NCBI RefSeq assembly: GCF_000312525.1
Contig: NZ_HE997453.1
Location: 55,483-119,482, forward strand
Direction of reading: 5' to 3'
Source of the DNA: Bartonella florencae
GTDB lineage: Bacteria > Pseudomonadota > Alphaproteobacteria > Rhizobiales > Rhizobiaceae
DNA length: 64,000 nt
Shown here: in pieces, positions 9,604 through 18,943 of the stretch
Layout: each line of letters begins with the position of its first letter
Numbering within the stretch: the first letter of the stretch is position 1
The notes under the pieces: model-generated
The model's database searches: none
What the model was told of the DNA's origin: nothing
Seen by the model: only the letters and a program-made list of their open reading frames with translations
Program-made: the position numbers and the translations under genes

Positions 9604-10560
9604 ATGAATAAATTGAAAAAGCGTATTGTTGCTTTGTTTTGTATTGCACCTTTGAGTGTGAGCAACCTCTTGGTAAGTGAATTTTTAATCTCACCAGTCT
9701 TCGCACAAACGAGCATTGTTGTTACCGTCAATGGTAATCCTATCACCAATTACGATATTCAAAGACGTGCAGCTTTTCTTAGATTACAACAAAAACAAGG
9801 TAATCTTTCCTTGCAAGCTAAAAATGAACTTATCAATGAAACCCTCAAAAATATTGAAATTAAACGCCGAAATATTGAGGTAAAAAATGATGAAGTTGAT
9901 AAAGCTTTTGAAAATTTTGCAATGCAAAATAATATGGCTATCGATCAACTCAATCAAATTTTGATTCAAAATGATATCACAGTGCAACACTTTAAGGATT
10001 ATATCCGTGGACAAATAGGATGGGGACGTCTTGTTAATGCACGCTATCAAGCTGAAACGGGTATGATTAGTGAACAAGAAGCTGTTCGCAGAATATTGAA
10101 GAATGGTGGAGTAAAGCCTTCAACCAATGAATATACATTACAGCGAATTGTTTTTGTTATTCCTGCGCATCGTCATTCAGAAATCTTTGAAAGACGCCAG
10201 AGAGAAGCTAACAACTTCCGCGCGCATTTCCGTGGATGTGCAAATGCTCACAATCAAGCTAGGGGTATTTTAGATGTTACTATCCGAAACTTGGGAAAAT
10301 TTCTCGAACCTCAGCTCCCTAGTGCTTGGGAACAGGCTATCCTTGCAACTCCTGCTGGAAGAATGACTCAATTTCAGGAAACATCTGATGGGATTGAGGC
10401 GCTTGCTGTCTGCAAAATAAAGAGAGTTTCTGATGATTATGTAGCTCGATTGATATTTTCCATCCAAGATAATAAACAAAGCAGCACGCAGAAACTCGAA
10501 AAATTAAGTGAAAAATATTTAGAAGAATTGCGTCGAGTAGCGCGTATTAAAAACTCATAA
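9604..10560 (+). CDS. surA: SurA-type periplasmic chaperone / peptidyl-prolyl isomerase
   Basis: This is a periplasmic chaperone for outer-membrane proteins. The 318-residue sequence begins with a signal peptide ending near SPVFAQT (about residue 34). A SurA N-terminal helical domain follows (VTVNGNPITNYDIQRRAAFLRL, about 38-160). A single diverged parvulin-like region lies at about 170-290, fewer than the two in enterobacterial SurA but usual for this alphaproteobacterial type. It lies directly after lptD, whose product is a known SurA client, and its stop overlaps the pdxA start as TAATG. The isomerase activity is an inference from the fold. Confidence 0.85.
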   Translation: MNKLKKRIVALFCIAPLSVSNLLVSEFLISPVFAQTSIVVTVNGNPITNYDIQRRAAFLRLQQKQGNLSLQAKNELINETLKNIEIKRRNIEVKNDEVDKAFENFAMQNNMAIDQLNQILIQNDITVQHFKDYIRGQIGWGRLVNARYQAETGMISEQEAVRRILKNGGVKPSTNEYTLQRIVFVIPAHRHSEIFERRQREANNFRAHFRGCANAHNQARGILDVTIRNLGKFLEPQLPSAWEQAILATPAGRMTQFQETSDGIEALAVCKIKRVSDDYVARLIFSIQDNKQSSTQKLEKLSEKYLEELRRVARIKNS

Positions 10561-11561
10561 TGGCTGCACTTGTTGTTAGTGGTGGTGATCCGGCTGGAAT
10601 TGGACCTGAAATAGCATTAAAAGCGTGGAATTTGCGTGTTACACGTCAAATTCCGCCTTTTGTTCTGCTCGCTGATCCAGATGTTATTCGTTCGCGAGCT
10701 CGTTTTTTACAAATCAATGTTGAGATAGAATCTGTCTTAATAAATAATCCGGTAAAAAACTTTCAAGCTGCTCTTCCTGTAATACCATTAAAAAATCGAC
10801 AAAGCGATCAACGCGGTTTACCTTCTCCCAATAATGCGGCTGGAATAATTGAATCAATTAAACGTGGTGTCCAATTGATTGAAAGTGGACATGCCTCTGC
10901 ACTGGTTACTTGTCCTATTGCAAAAAAAAATCTTTACGATGCTGGATTTGAATTTCTAGGTCATACAGAGTTTTTAGCCAATTTAGCGCATCACTCCGCT
11001 AATAAATATTATCATCCGGTTATGATGTTGTCTGGACCTCGGCTAAAAACAGTACCGATTACTGTTCATATTCCATTCAAAGAAGTTCCTTCACAACTCA
11101 CCCGTCACTTAATCATTCAAACGGCACTTATTACTGAATATGACTTAAGAACACGATTTAAAATAACGTCACCCCGTCTCGCCGTTGCAGGACTAAATCC
11201 TCATGCTGGAGAAGAGGGAGCAATGGGAAAAGAAGATATTGAAATTATTATTCCCGCTATTGAATATCTCAAAAAAAAAGGACTTAATATTGTTGGTCCA
11301 TTACCTGCCGATACAATGTTCCATGAATGCGCACGAAAAACATATGATGTTGCCCTCTGCATGTATCATGATCAAGCCCTTATTCCTGTTAAGACATTGG
11401 ACTTTGATACTACTGTTAATGTCACATTAGGATTACCTTTTATTCGTACTTCTCCAGATCATGGAACTGCTTTTGATATTGCTGATAAAGGAATAGCCTC
11501 TCCAGAAAGCTTTATTGCTGCTCTTAAACTGGCAAATCAACTTGCAGAAAATAGAAAATAG
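10560..11561 (+). CDS. pdxA: 4-hydroxythreonine-4-phosphate dehydrogenase
   Basis: PdxA oxidises 4-phosphohydroxy-L-threonine in the DXP-dependent pyridoxal 5'-phosphate pathway. The 333-residue protein has the starting motif SGGDPAGIGPEIALKA. Its metal-binding histidines are visible in GHTEFLAN, PADTMFHECA and ALCMYHDQALIPVKTL. The C-terminal TSPDHGTAFDIA is the substrate-binding signature. It overlaps surA by one base and is followed after 9 bases by rsmA, the same order as in E. coli (surA-pdxA-rsmA). The partner pdxJ is not in this window. Confidence 0.94.
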   Translation: MAALVVSGGDPAGIGPEIALKAWNLRVTRQIPPFVLLADPDVIRSRARFLQINVEIESVLINNPVKNFQAALPVIPLKNRQSDQRGLPSPNNAAGIIESIKRGVQLIESGHASALVTCPIAKKNLYDAGFEFLGHTEFLANLAHHSANKYYHPVMMLSGPRLKTVPITVHIPFKEVPSQLTRHLIIQTALITEYDLRTRFKITSPRLAVAGLNPHAGEEGAMGKEDIEIIIPAIEYLKKKGLNIVGPLPADTMFHECARKTYDVALCMYHDQALIPVKTLDFDTTVNVTLGLPFIRTSPDHGTAFDIADKGIASPESFIAALKLANQLAENRK

Positions 11562-11570
11562 TTTGATAAT

Positions 11571-12401
11571 ATGGCAATAGATAATTTACCTCCTCTGCGT
11601 GAGGTCATTGATAGATATGGATTGCAAGCTCATAAATCCTTGGGACAAAATTTTCTTTTCGATCTTAATTTAACATCCAAAATTGCTCATCAGGCAGGAA
11701 ATCTAGAAGGAAAACCTGTTATTGAAGTGGGACCTGGACCTGGAGGTTTAACGCGTGCTTTGCTTGCAAAAGGTGCCGTGGTAACAGCGATAGAGCGTGA
11801 TGAGCGATGTATACCGGCTCTCTTAGAAATAGAAAAGCACTACCCACAAAAACTAAAAGTTATTTGTAATGATGCATTAAAGCAAGATTTTGCGAAACTC
11901 TTTGAACCATCTCTAGAAAAACCACGCATTATTGCAAATCTTCCCTATAACATTGGAACACAACTCTTATTAAACTGGCTGTTGGTGGAACCATGGCCTC
12001 CTTTTTATGAATCAATGACTTTAATGTTTCAGCGTGAAGTTGCCAAACGTATTACAGCAAAACCTCAATCTCCCCACTATGGGCGTCTTAGTGTCTTAAC
12101 GGGATGGCGTACTATTGCTAAAATTGCTTTTGATGTTCCTCCTCAAGCTTTCACACCAGCACCCAAAATAACTTCTTCTGTTGTTCATATCATTCCGCGA
12201 ATACAACCTCTTAACTGTTCCGCACAGAAGCTAAGCTTTGTAACAAAAACTGCTTTTGGACAAAGACGAAAAATGCTTCGTCAAAATTTTAAAACTCTTG
12301 GAGGTGAAATACTTTTGGAAAAAGCTGGTATCGATGGAGTACGTCGTGCTGAAACACTTTCAATTTCTGAATTTGTAACTTTAGCGAATTTGATAACCTA
12401 A
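11571..12401 (+). CDS. rsmA: 16S rRNA (adenine(1518)-N6/adenine(1519)-N6)-dimethyltransferase
   Basis: RsmA (KsgA) dimethylates two adjacent adenines in helix 45 of 16S rRNA late in 30S assembly. The 276-residue sequence contains the opening SLGQNFLFD, the S-adenosylmethionine motif [14 protein letters not shown] and the catalytic motif [13 protein letters not shown]-terminal RNA-binding helical domain includes [13 protein letters not shown]. It is the last gene of the lpt-surA-pdxA series and converges on gmk with only about 30 bases between stops. No clear terminator hairpin is visible there. Confidence 0.95.
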   Translation: MAIDNLPPLREVIDRYGLQAHKSLGQNFLFDLNLTSKIAHQAGNLEGKPVIEVGPGPGGLTRALLAKGAVVTAIERDERCIPALLEIEKHYPQKLKVICNDALKQDFAKLFEPSLEKPRIIANLPYNIGTQLLLNWLLVEPWPPFYESMTLMFQREVAKRITAKPQSPHYGRLSVLTGWRTIAKIAFDVPPQAFTPAPKITSSVVHIIPRIQPLNCSAQKLSFVTKTAFGQRRKMLRQNFKTLGGEILLEKAGIDGVRRAETLSISEFVTLANLIT

Positions 12402-12432
12402 AAAGTATAAATTTTTTAAAACAATAAAGATA

Positions 12433-13101
12433 TTAATCAATCTCTTCAGCAATAAGTCCATCAATAAAAGTTTCAAGAAAAGCACATCTCTCGCGTTTCA
12501 TTGTTTCGGCTAAATAAATCGATTTAATAAGGGATAAGGACTGATTTAAATCCTCATTAATAACAACATAATCGTAAGAACGCCAATGCTGCATTTCCGT
12601 TCGTGCATTTTTCAACCGTAAATTGATGATATCTTGGCTGTCTTCTGCTCGACGATGTAAACGCGAGATGAGCTCTTTCATTGATGGTGGAAGAATAAAA
12701 ACAGACACAGTATCATCCGGCATCTTTTTTTGCAGCTGCTCGGTACCTTGATAATCAATATCGAATAACATATCTCGGCCAGTTTTTAACACATTTTCAA
12801 CGCTTTTGCGTAAAGTTCCATAATAATTTCCATGAACTTCTGCCCATTCAATAAACTCCTCTCCATCACGCTTGCATTCAAACTCTTTCTTTGAAATAAA
12901 ATGATAATGAAGACCATCTACTTCACTAGGACGTCTTTTCCGTGTTGTCATACTTACAGAGAGTTCTAATTGTATATCTTTTAAAAGCAATCGAGAAAGA
13001 GTTGATTTACCAGCTCCTGAAGGAGAAGAGAGGATAAATAAAAAACCGCGACGTTGGGTTCCTTTTCTAGCACGGGATTCATCCCCAAAGAATGTCATCA
13101 T
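12433..13101 (-). CDS. gmk: Guanylate kinase
   Basis: Gmk phosphorylates GMP to GDP, feeding GTP, dGTP and (p)ppGpp synthesis. The 222-residue protein has the P-loop SSPSGAGKST (about residues 26-35). The GMP-binding region is SVSMTTRKRRPSEVDGLHYHF followed by EFIEWAEVHGNYYGT, and the lid region is about residues 140-170. The ATG-ATG start lies at 13101/13098. In other Rhizobiales a yicC gene usually separates gmk from mltG, but here mltG ends about 50 bases upstream with nothing between. Confidence 0.95.
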   Translation of the reverse strand: MMTFFGDESRARKGTQRRGFLFILSSPSGAGKSTLSRLLLKDIQLELSVSMTTRKRRPSEVDGLHYHFISKKEFECKRDGEEFIEWAEVHGNYYGTLRKSVENVLKTGRDMLFDIDYQGTEQLQKKMPDDTVSVFILPPSMKELISRLHRRAEDSQDIINLRLKNARTEMQHWRSYDYVVINEDLNQSLSLIKSIYLAETMKRERCAFLETFIDGLIAEEID

Positions 13102-13152
13102 ACTGTTCTACTTTTCTCAAAAATTCAATAGTGGGTTTCTATAACCCAAAAA

Positions 13153-14271
13153 TCAATGTGCTGCTTTAAACACCCGCCATTTGCGAACATTCATATTATG
13201 TTCCTCTAACGTTCTAGAAAAAACATGCCCTCCCGAACCATCAGCGACAAAATAGAGCACATCACTGATTGGTGGATGCGCAACCGCTTTCAGAGAATCT
13301 CTGCCTGGATTCGCAATAGCTGTTGGTGGTAAACCATTAATTTTATAAGTATTATATGGTGTTTCTTTCTCAAGATCTGAACGGTAAATTGCACGACCAG
13401 ATGGTATTCCTTTTCCACCAAAAAGACCATAAATAACTGTTGGGTCAGATTGAAGCCGCATATGTTTTGCAAGACGGTTATAAAAAACTGCAGCAACTTT
13501 AGGCCTTTCAGTTGCAATCCCTGTCTCTTTTTCAACAATTGATGCCAATATGACAAATTCATCAATGGATTTTATTGGTAAATCAGGTGAACGTGTCGCC
13601 CATATAGCATGAATTAATTTCGTCTGTCCTTCACGCAATCTGTTTATAACTTCTTGACGCGTTGTTCCCCGAATAAAACGAACAGTATCCGTCATCAAAC
13701 TGCCTTCTGGAGGCAAAACTTTTGGAAGATCCCCAATTAAAATTTCATTCGCAGCTAATCGATCAAAAACTTGTTGAACCGTTAAACCTTCTGGTACCGT
13801 AAATGTATATTCAATAGATTTACCTTTCACGAGGATATCCATAATATCGCGCATCGAAGCATGTGCTGGGATTAAATATTCACCAGCTTTGAGATGTGTT
13901 GTTTTTTGGTGATAACCAACTCCATAAACAAAAACGTCAGATGATCGAATGAGACCACGTTTTTCAAGGAGTGAAGCAATTTCACGAATTCCTGTTTTAG
14001 GATAGATAAGAACAACTTGCTCCTCTTCAGCTCCCCCCTTTGCTTCAAAAATAGTTTTACCAACATAAAGAGGAATGCTTATGGCTAAAATAATAACTAC
14101 AATCAGCATCAGAAAAAAATGGCCGAGAATAACCAATGGATTACGTACGATAAATGATTTCTTTGGTTTCTTATATGCTAACATAGCGTTATTATCTACT
14201 CTATGATCCGAAGAAGCATCTTTTACGTCCTTTAGTGGTCTTCCATTTTTCACATCGGACACAACTCTCAT
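13153..14271 (-). CDS. mltG: Endolytic murein transglycosylase MltG
   Basis: MltG (YceG family) is a membrane-anchored lytic transglycosylase that cleaves nascent peptidoglycan and limits glycan strand length. A cytoplasmic N-terminus of about 45 residues precedes one membrane segment (PLVILGHFFLMLIVVIILAI). A LysM-like subdomain lies at about 90-160 and the catalytic domain after that. The catalytic glutamate lies in LASIVEKETGI, and RLQSDPTVIYG is another family hallmark. The frame extends to a TTG at 14280, but I place the start at the ATG at 14271. Neither has a strong ribosome site. It follows fabF in the same direction, an order conserved in many bacteria. Confidence 0.92.
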   Translation of the reverse strand: MRVVSDVKNGRPLKDVKDASSDHRVDNNAMLAYKKPKKSFIVRNPLVILGHFFLMLIVVIILAISIPLYVGKTIFEAKGGAEEEQVVLIYPKTGIREIASLLEKRGLIRSSDVFVYGVGYHQKTTHLKAGEYLIPAHASMRDIMDILVKGKSIEYTFTVPEGLTVQQVFDRLAANEILIGDLPKVLPPEGSLMTDTVRFIRGTTRQEVINRLREGQTKLIHAIWATRSPDLPIKSIDEFVILASIVEKETGIATERPKVAAVFYNRLAKHMRLQSDPTVIYGLFGGKGIPSGRAIYRSDLEKETPYNTYKINGLPPTAIANPGRDSLKAVAHPPISDVLYFVADGSGGHVFSRTLEEHNMNVRKWRVFKAAH

Positions 14272-14361
14272 CCTCAACAAGTTTTAAGTATTATAATTTT
14301 CTCGCTTAAATTTTTATAATTCTATAATAAAGTAGAAAACATAGAAAAAACAAATAATTTC

Positions 14362-15624
14362 TTATTCCGCAAAGCGCCGCATTACTAAAGATGCATTCGT
14401 CCCACCAAAGCCGAAGGAATTGGAAAGAATCGTATCAATTTTCCGTTCACGCGGTTTATGCGGAACAAGATCAATTTTTGTTTCAATGGATGGATTATCA
14501 AGGTTAAGTGTTGCGGGAGCAATATTATCACGTATAGCTAAAACACAAAAAATAGCCTCAGCCGCACCAGCTGCACCAAGTAAATGCCCCACAGAAGACT
14601 TTGTTGATGACATGGATACTTGTGGCGCATAATGCCCTAAAACGCGCTCAACAGCTCGCAACTCTATGACATCTGCCATCGTTGAAGTTCCGTGGGCATT
14701 AATATAATCAAGTTCACTTACATTCACTTGAGCACGTTTAAGAGCAGCCATCATACTACGCTGTGCACCCTCGCCACTCTCTGAAGGCGCAGTAATGTGG
14801 TAAGCATCTCCAGATAAACCATAACCAATAATCTCAGCATAAATGCGAGCACCGCGTCTTTTTGCATGTTCAAGCTCTTCTAAAATGACAACCGCTGCGC
14901 CCTCTCCCATTACAAAACCATCACGATCAGCATCATAAGGACGTGACGCACGCTCAGGATCATCATTACGACAAGTAGAAAGTGCCCTACAAGCAGAAAA
15001 ACCAGCAAGAGATATTCGGTTTATTGGAGACTCAGTTCCCCCTGCCACCATAACATCTGCATCGCCAAACGCAATCAAACGTGCTGCATCACCAATGGCA
15101 TGCGCACCTGTCGAACAAGCCGTTACAACCGAATGATTAGGACCACGCAAACCATATTTAATAGACACATGGCCAGAAGCAAGATTAATTAAACGTCCTG
15201 GAATAAAAAAAGGAGAAACACGCCGTGGACCTTTATCACGAAGCGTATAACCAGCCTCAACAATACCTTCAATGCCACCAATCCCCGAACCAATCAAGAC
15301 ACCCGTGCAAATCTGATCTTCATCATTCTTGGGAAACCACTCTGCATCCGCAAGTGCCTGACCAGCAGCAGCCATTGCGTAAACAATAAACGCATCAACC
15401 TTACGCTGTTCTTTGGGATCCATATACAAATCAGCATTATATGTACCATCTGTTCCATCTCCTAATGGAATACGAGCAGCAATCTGGCACGGCAAATCGG
15501 ACACATCAAATTCAGTAATGCGTCGAACTCCACTTTTCCCCTCAAGAAGGCGCCTCCAACTACATTTAACATCACCAGCTAACGGAGACACCAACCCTAA
15601 ACCAGTAACAACAACACGTCTCAT
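14362..15624 (-). CDS. fabF: 3-oxoacyl-[acyl-carrier-protein] synthase II
   Basis: FabF condenses malonyl-ACP with acyl-ACP during fatty acid elongation. The 420-residue protein has the nucleophile Cys170 in VVTACSTGAHAIGDAA. The two catalytic histidines lie in NAHGTSTMAD and SVGHLLGAAGA, and GFGGTNASLVMRR closes the fold. It lies downstream of acpP on the same strand, separated by 102 bases that include a strong hairpin terminator. fabF may therefore be read from its own promoter or by partial read-through. Confidence 0.96.
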   Translation of the reverse strand: MRRVVVTGLGLVSPLAGDVKCSWRRLLEGKSGVRRITEFDVSDLPCQIAARIPLGDGTDGTYNADLYMDPKEQRKVDAFIVYAMAAAGQALADAEWFPKNDEDQICTGVLIGSGIGGIEGIVEAGYTLRDKGPRRVSPFFIPGRLINLASGHVSIKYGLRGPNHSVVTACSTGAHAIGDAARLIAFGDADVMVAGGTESPINRISLAGFSACRALSTCRNDDPERASRPYDADRDGFVMGEGAAVVILEELEHAKRRGARIYAEIIGYGLSGDAYHITAPSESGEGAQRSMMAALKRAQVNVSELDYINAHGTSTMADVIELRAVERVLGHYAPQVSMSSTKSSVGHLLGAAGAAEAIFCVLAIRDNIAPATLNLDNPSIETKIDLVPHKPRERKIDTILSNSFGFGGTNASLVMRRFAE

Positions 15625-15679
15625 AACTTTTAAACCTTGGATTGAGATTTATCTCTCAAAGTTCTCTTCTTTAAATAGT

Positions 15680-15717
15680 CCCCCAAAAACAAAAGCAAAA
15701 GCATTTTATGCTTTTGC
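15680..15717 (-). terminator. Strong terminator between acpP and fabF
   Basis: A perfect 10-bp stem (GCAAAAGCAT with ATGCTTTTGC, 15695-15704 and 15708-15717) with a 3-base loop is followed on the minus strand by TTTTGTTTTT. It sits 10 bases after the acpP stop. It would end or attenuate transcripts from acpP before they enter fabF. Confidence 0.85.
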
Positions 15718-15726
15718 CTTTCAATT

Positions 15727-15963
15727 TCATGCAGAAGCTTTATCAATAAACTTTACAGCATCACCTACTGTAAAAATCGTTTCAGCGGCCTCATCTGGGA
15801 TTTCTACACCGAATTCTTCTTCAAAAGCCATAACAAGCTCAACCGTATCAAGGCTATCTGCTCCTAGATCATCGATAAAGCTCGCATTTTCCACGACTTT
15901 ATCTGCATTAACTCCAAGATGCTCCACGATAATTTTCTTAACGCGCTCTACTGTATCACTCAT
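15727..15963 (-). CDS. acpP: Acyl carrier protein
   Basis: AcpP carries growing acyl chains on a 4'-phosphopantetheine arm. The 78-residue acidic four-helix protein has the attachment serine at position 37 in [19 protein letters not shown]. The partner synthase for arm attachment (acpS) is encoded at 43311-43712. It lies between fabG (upstream, with a 268-base gap) and fabF. The strong terminator right after it fits the usual high, partly independent expression of acpP. Confidence 0.97.
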   Translation of the reverse strand: MSDTVERVKKIIVEHLGVNADKVVENASFIDDLGADSLDTVELVMAFEEEFGVEIPDEAAETIFTVGDAVKFIDKASA

Positions 15964-16231
15964 GTTGAAATCCTCAAATTTATTTTCCTATAATCTGGTT
16001 AGCTATATCGGCTCATCTAATCAAGCAATAGATGCATTGCTCTAAAAGTTTTAGCAGTAATTTAAAACATCCTGTGGATATTCCCTACAAAATGAAACAA
16101 TCTGATAGTCTGACATTCCGATATAAATTGATTAACCTACAATTTTTAGAGAAATGGACGTATCTGCCCATTTCATTCGTTATTATCTAAAATAATATGA
16201 CTTATAAATCAATGTGCAATAAAGCAAATAC

Positions 16232-16969
16232 TCAGATCATTGCCATCCCGCCATTAACATGTAGTGTTTGACCGGTCACATATGCTGCTTCATCACTCGC
16301 TAAATAAACAGCAGCACAAGCTATTTCTTCTCCATTCCCCATGCGCTTCATTGGAATCGCTGCCATAATGGTTTCTTTTTGTTTCTCATTAAGTTTGTCG
16401 GTCATGGCAGACTGAATAAATCCTGGAGCAATACAATTAACAGTGATGTTTCGTGAGGCAATTTCTTGCGCTAATGCTTTAGAAAAGCCTATTAAGCCAG
16501 CTTTTGTGGCACAATAATTTGTTTGACCAGGATTTCCAACAACACCCACGACAGATGTTATATTAATAATTCTTCCATAACGACGCCGCATCATAGAATG
16601 TGTTAATTCACGCGTCAAAGCAGCTGCTGCTGTGAGATTGATTGCTAAAACATCATCCCAGTCTTTCTCTTGCATACGTACAAAAAGACCATCTCGAGTG
16701 ATTCCTGCATTGTTAACTAAGATATCAACACCACCCATTTCTTTTTCTGCTGTTTCAGCCAATTGTTTAATAGATCCGCGCTCAGAAAGATTAGCAGGAA
16801 AGACAAAAACATCCTGCCCTAAATCTGTGGCTACTTCTTTCAGCTTGTCTTCACGCGTTCCATGGAGCCCAACAATTGCTCCCCGCGCATGAAAGCAACG
16901 TGCAATTGCCTCACCAATTCCTCCTGATGCTCCTGTTACAAGAGCTTTACGACCTGTTAACTTAAACAT
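16232..16969 (-). CDS. fabG: 3-oxoacyl-[acyl-carrier-protein] reductase
   Basis: FabG reduces 3-oxoacyl-ACP with NADPH. The 245-residue classical short-chain dehydrogenase has the cofactor motif TGASGGIGEA, NNAG at about 86-89, Ser139 in NITSVVG, and Tyr152/Lys156 in YCATK. The C-terminus SDEAAYVTGQTLHVNGGMAMI is typical of FabG rather than other SDRs. It is 20 bases downstream of fabD and clearly co-transcribed. A second SDR at 27113 lacks this C-terminus. Confidence 0.95.
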   Translation of the reverse strand: MFKLTGRKALVTGASGGIGEAIARCFHARGAIVGLHGTREDKLKEVATDLGQDVFVFPANLSERGSIKQLAETAEKEMGGVDILVNNAGITRDGLFVRMQEKDWDDVLAINLTAAAALTRELTHSMMRRRYGRIINITSVVGVVGNPGQTNYCATKAGLIGFSKALAQEIASRNITVNCIAPGFIQSAMTDKLNEKQKETIMAAIPMKRMGNGEEIACAAVYLASDEAAYVTGQTLHVNGGMAMI

Positions 16970-16989
16970 TTTTTAGACTCCTTGATAGA

Positions 16990-17934
16990 TTAAACACCAA
17001 GCACCTGTAGTGCTGCTTCTATTTCCTCAACAGTTCCGATTGTTAGCCCTTTTATATCCTTGTTAATACGGCGCGTTAAACCCGTTAACACTTTTCCAGA
17101 ACCAACTTCAAACAGTGTATCAACTCCATTGGTACCAATCCATTCTATTGTTTCGCGCCAGCGCACTCTCCCTGTCACTTGTTGAACAAGAAGCATAACA
17201 ATACGCTCTGGATCAGTTTCTGGTGCAACAGAAACATTGGCAACTAAAGGAACAAGAGGAGCCATTTTATTAACAGACAAAAGTGCTTTCTTCATGGCAT
17301 CAGCAGCAGGCTGCATTAAAGCTGAATGAAAAGGTGCAGAAACCGGAAGAAGAAGAGCACGTTTAGCACCTTTTTTTGAAGCAATTTCTACGGCTGTCTC
17401 AATGGCCTTTGTTTCACCTGAAATAACAATTTGCCCTCCCCCATTATCATTAGCAATCTGGCATAACCCTTCTCCAGAAACCGTTTGGCAAATTTCTTCT
17501 ACATCTTTCTCTTCCAAACCAATAAGCGCTGCCATAGAACCTTCCCCAACAGCAACAGCAGCTTGCATAGCATTTCCACGAATGCGCAAAAGTCTTGCTG
17601 TATCCGTAAGACTAAATGTACCAGCTGCACATAGAGCCGAATATTCACCTAAAGAATGGCCTGCAACAAATTTCACTTTTTTTTCTATATCAAGCCCCAA
17701 TTGTTGCATGACACGAATAACAGCCATAGAGACAGCCATTAATGCCGGTTGCGCATTTGCTGTTAGTGTCAAAACATCTGCTGGGCCTTCAAAAATGATA
17801 CTTGATAATTTCTCACCTAAAGCATCATCAACTTCTTCAAAAACCATACGTGCTGCAATAAATTGCTCTGTAAGCGCTTTGCCCATACCAACAAGCTGGC
17901 TTCCCTGCCCTGGAAAAATAAAAGCTGTCGTCAT
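16990..17934 (-). CDS. fabD: Malonyl-CoA:ACP transacylase
   Basis: FabD moves the malonyl group from CoA to ACP and supplies extender units for FabF. The 314-residue protein has the start FIFPGQGSQ, the nucleophile Ser94 in AGHSLGEYSA and the catalytic His near 203 in VSAPFHSALM. It is the first gene of the fabD-fabG-acpP-fabF-mltG series. About 80 bases separate it from the PAP2 gene upstream. Confidence 0.96.
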   Translation of the reverse strand: MTTAFIFPGQGSQLVGMGKALTEQFIAARMVFEEVDDALGEKLSSIIFEGPADVLTLTANAQPALMAVSMAVIRVMQQLGLDIEKKVKFVAGHSLGEYSALCAAGTFSLTDTARLLRIRGNAMQAAVAVGEGSMAALIGLEEKDVEEICQTVSGEGLCQIANDNGGGQIVISGETKAIETAVEIASKKGAKRALLLPVSAPFHSALMQPAADAMKKALLSVNKMAPLVPLVANVSVAPETDPERIVMLLVQQVTGRVRWRETIEWIGTNGVDTLFEVGSGKVLTGLTRRINKDIKGLTIGTVEEIEAALQVLGV

Positions 17935-18011
17935 TCATCGACTCCTAAACATTTTGCAATTAATTATTTTCTTTTGATCTTATTCATTTGTGCAAATCAA
18001 GATGCAGTACC

Positions 18012-18599
18012 TTATTTGAAATGAATATTTCCCTTAAAGTTATATTTTAAGGGTGGAATTTGGTATAAAAACTTAGGGAAATAGGGTGCCATAAATTTAA
18101 TAACTCCCCAACTCATGAAACTTCCTAAAATGGTACCAGCAATAACATCAAGAGGATAATGTACACCAACGAAAATACGTCCCCAACAGATCAAGCATAA
18201 AAACACCACAGAAACTCTAAAAAAAATTTTATATCGATAAAAATAAAGGCTCGCCGTATAGGATGCAATGGTCAAAGCATGATTACTTGGAAAAGAAGCT
18301 GTTGCACGATGTTGAATGAGTGGAGTTGTCAACCCTACAACAAACGGACGAGGGTGAAAATAAGTGAGTGAAATAAGATAACCTGTAAAAAGAGCCATAC
18401 AAATGCTCACAGAAATACTTAGTGCGACACGTCGTTCCATATTTTCACCGCAAAACCACAATGCACAAAGATGTAGTGGAATGATATAAATCAAAAATTT
18501 TGCGCAAAAAATACTAAATAACACTAGAATTGACCAAGATTGATGATTGCCAGTAAATATTCCCAAAAGTGCAACGTCAATCCGGTTTAAAAAATCCAT
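18012..18599 (-). CDS. PAP2-family membrane phosphatase
   Basis: This is an integral-membrane acid phosphatase-like protein of about 195 residues. The PAP2 signature appears in three parts: the R-P pair in YFHPRPFVV, SFPSNHALTIASY, and GRIFVGVHYPLDVIAG with its catalytic histidine. Five or six hydrophobic segments surround these motifs. Family members dephosphorylate undecaprenyl pyrophosphate, lipid A or phosphatidate, and the substrate cannot be chosen from sequence. The frame reaches back to an ATG at 18614. The ATG at 18599 is preceded by GGAGGAG at an ideal distance and is the likely start. Confidence 0.85.
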   Translation of the reverse strand: MDFLNRIDVALLGIFTGNHQSWSILVLFSIFCAKFLIYIIPLHLCALWFCGENMERRVALSISVSICMALFTGYLISLTYFHPRPFVVGLTTPLIQHRATASFPSNHALTIASYTASLYFYRYKIFFRVSVVFLCLICWGRIFVGVHYPLDVIAGTILGSFMSWGVIKFMAPYFPKFLYQIPPLKYNFKGNIHFK

Positions 18600-18943
18600 A
18601 CTTCTCTCCTCCATGTTTATGGCTTTACAGCGTCATCCTTTTATAAAGAAAGTGATATAAACAATATCAAGATTTAATGAATCAATTTTTTATGCACATA
18701 AACTTGCTATTTTTAAAGATAAGCTGTAAATGTCAAACGTTTGTTACCGACACTTTAGCTGGGGATTGAACGAAGGGCTGGAAATTAACCAGTAGAAGAC
18801 GCAATGTTTTCGGCCTTCTGTGTCTCCGCTCTCGAATGTCTCGAATTGTAAACGCGTCCTTTCTTCTTTGGGTCTCCAAAAAAGACAAGTCGCAGAGGCT
18901 TTGCGCTAAAACCGGTAAAGTTTAATTGAAGAAAGGCAAAACA
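18600..18943. other. Divergent region with a long GC-richer rpsF leader
   Basis: About 340 bases separate the PAP2 gene and rpsF. The half next to rpsF (about 18740-18925) is less AT-rich than other spacers. It can fold locally, for example AGACGCA at about 18797 with TGTGTCT at about 18819 (one G-T pair). This suggests a structured ribosomal-protein leader. A possible rpsF promoter is TTGCTA at 18704-18709 with TAAATG 17 bases later. No tRNA is visible. Confidence 0.4.

Noticed and set aside
15413-16045. 210-residue plus-strand open frame opposite fabF and acpP
   Set aside because: It is antisense to two clearly identified genes, with composition rich in Ser/Thr/Pro as expected from a shadow frame, and has no family resemblance.
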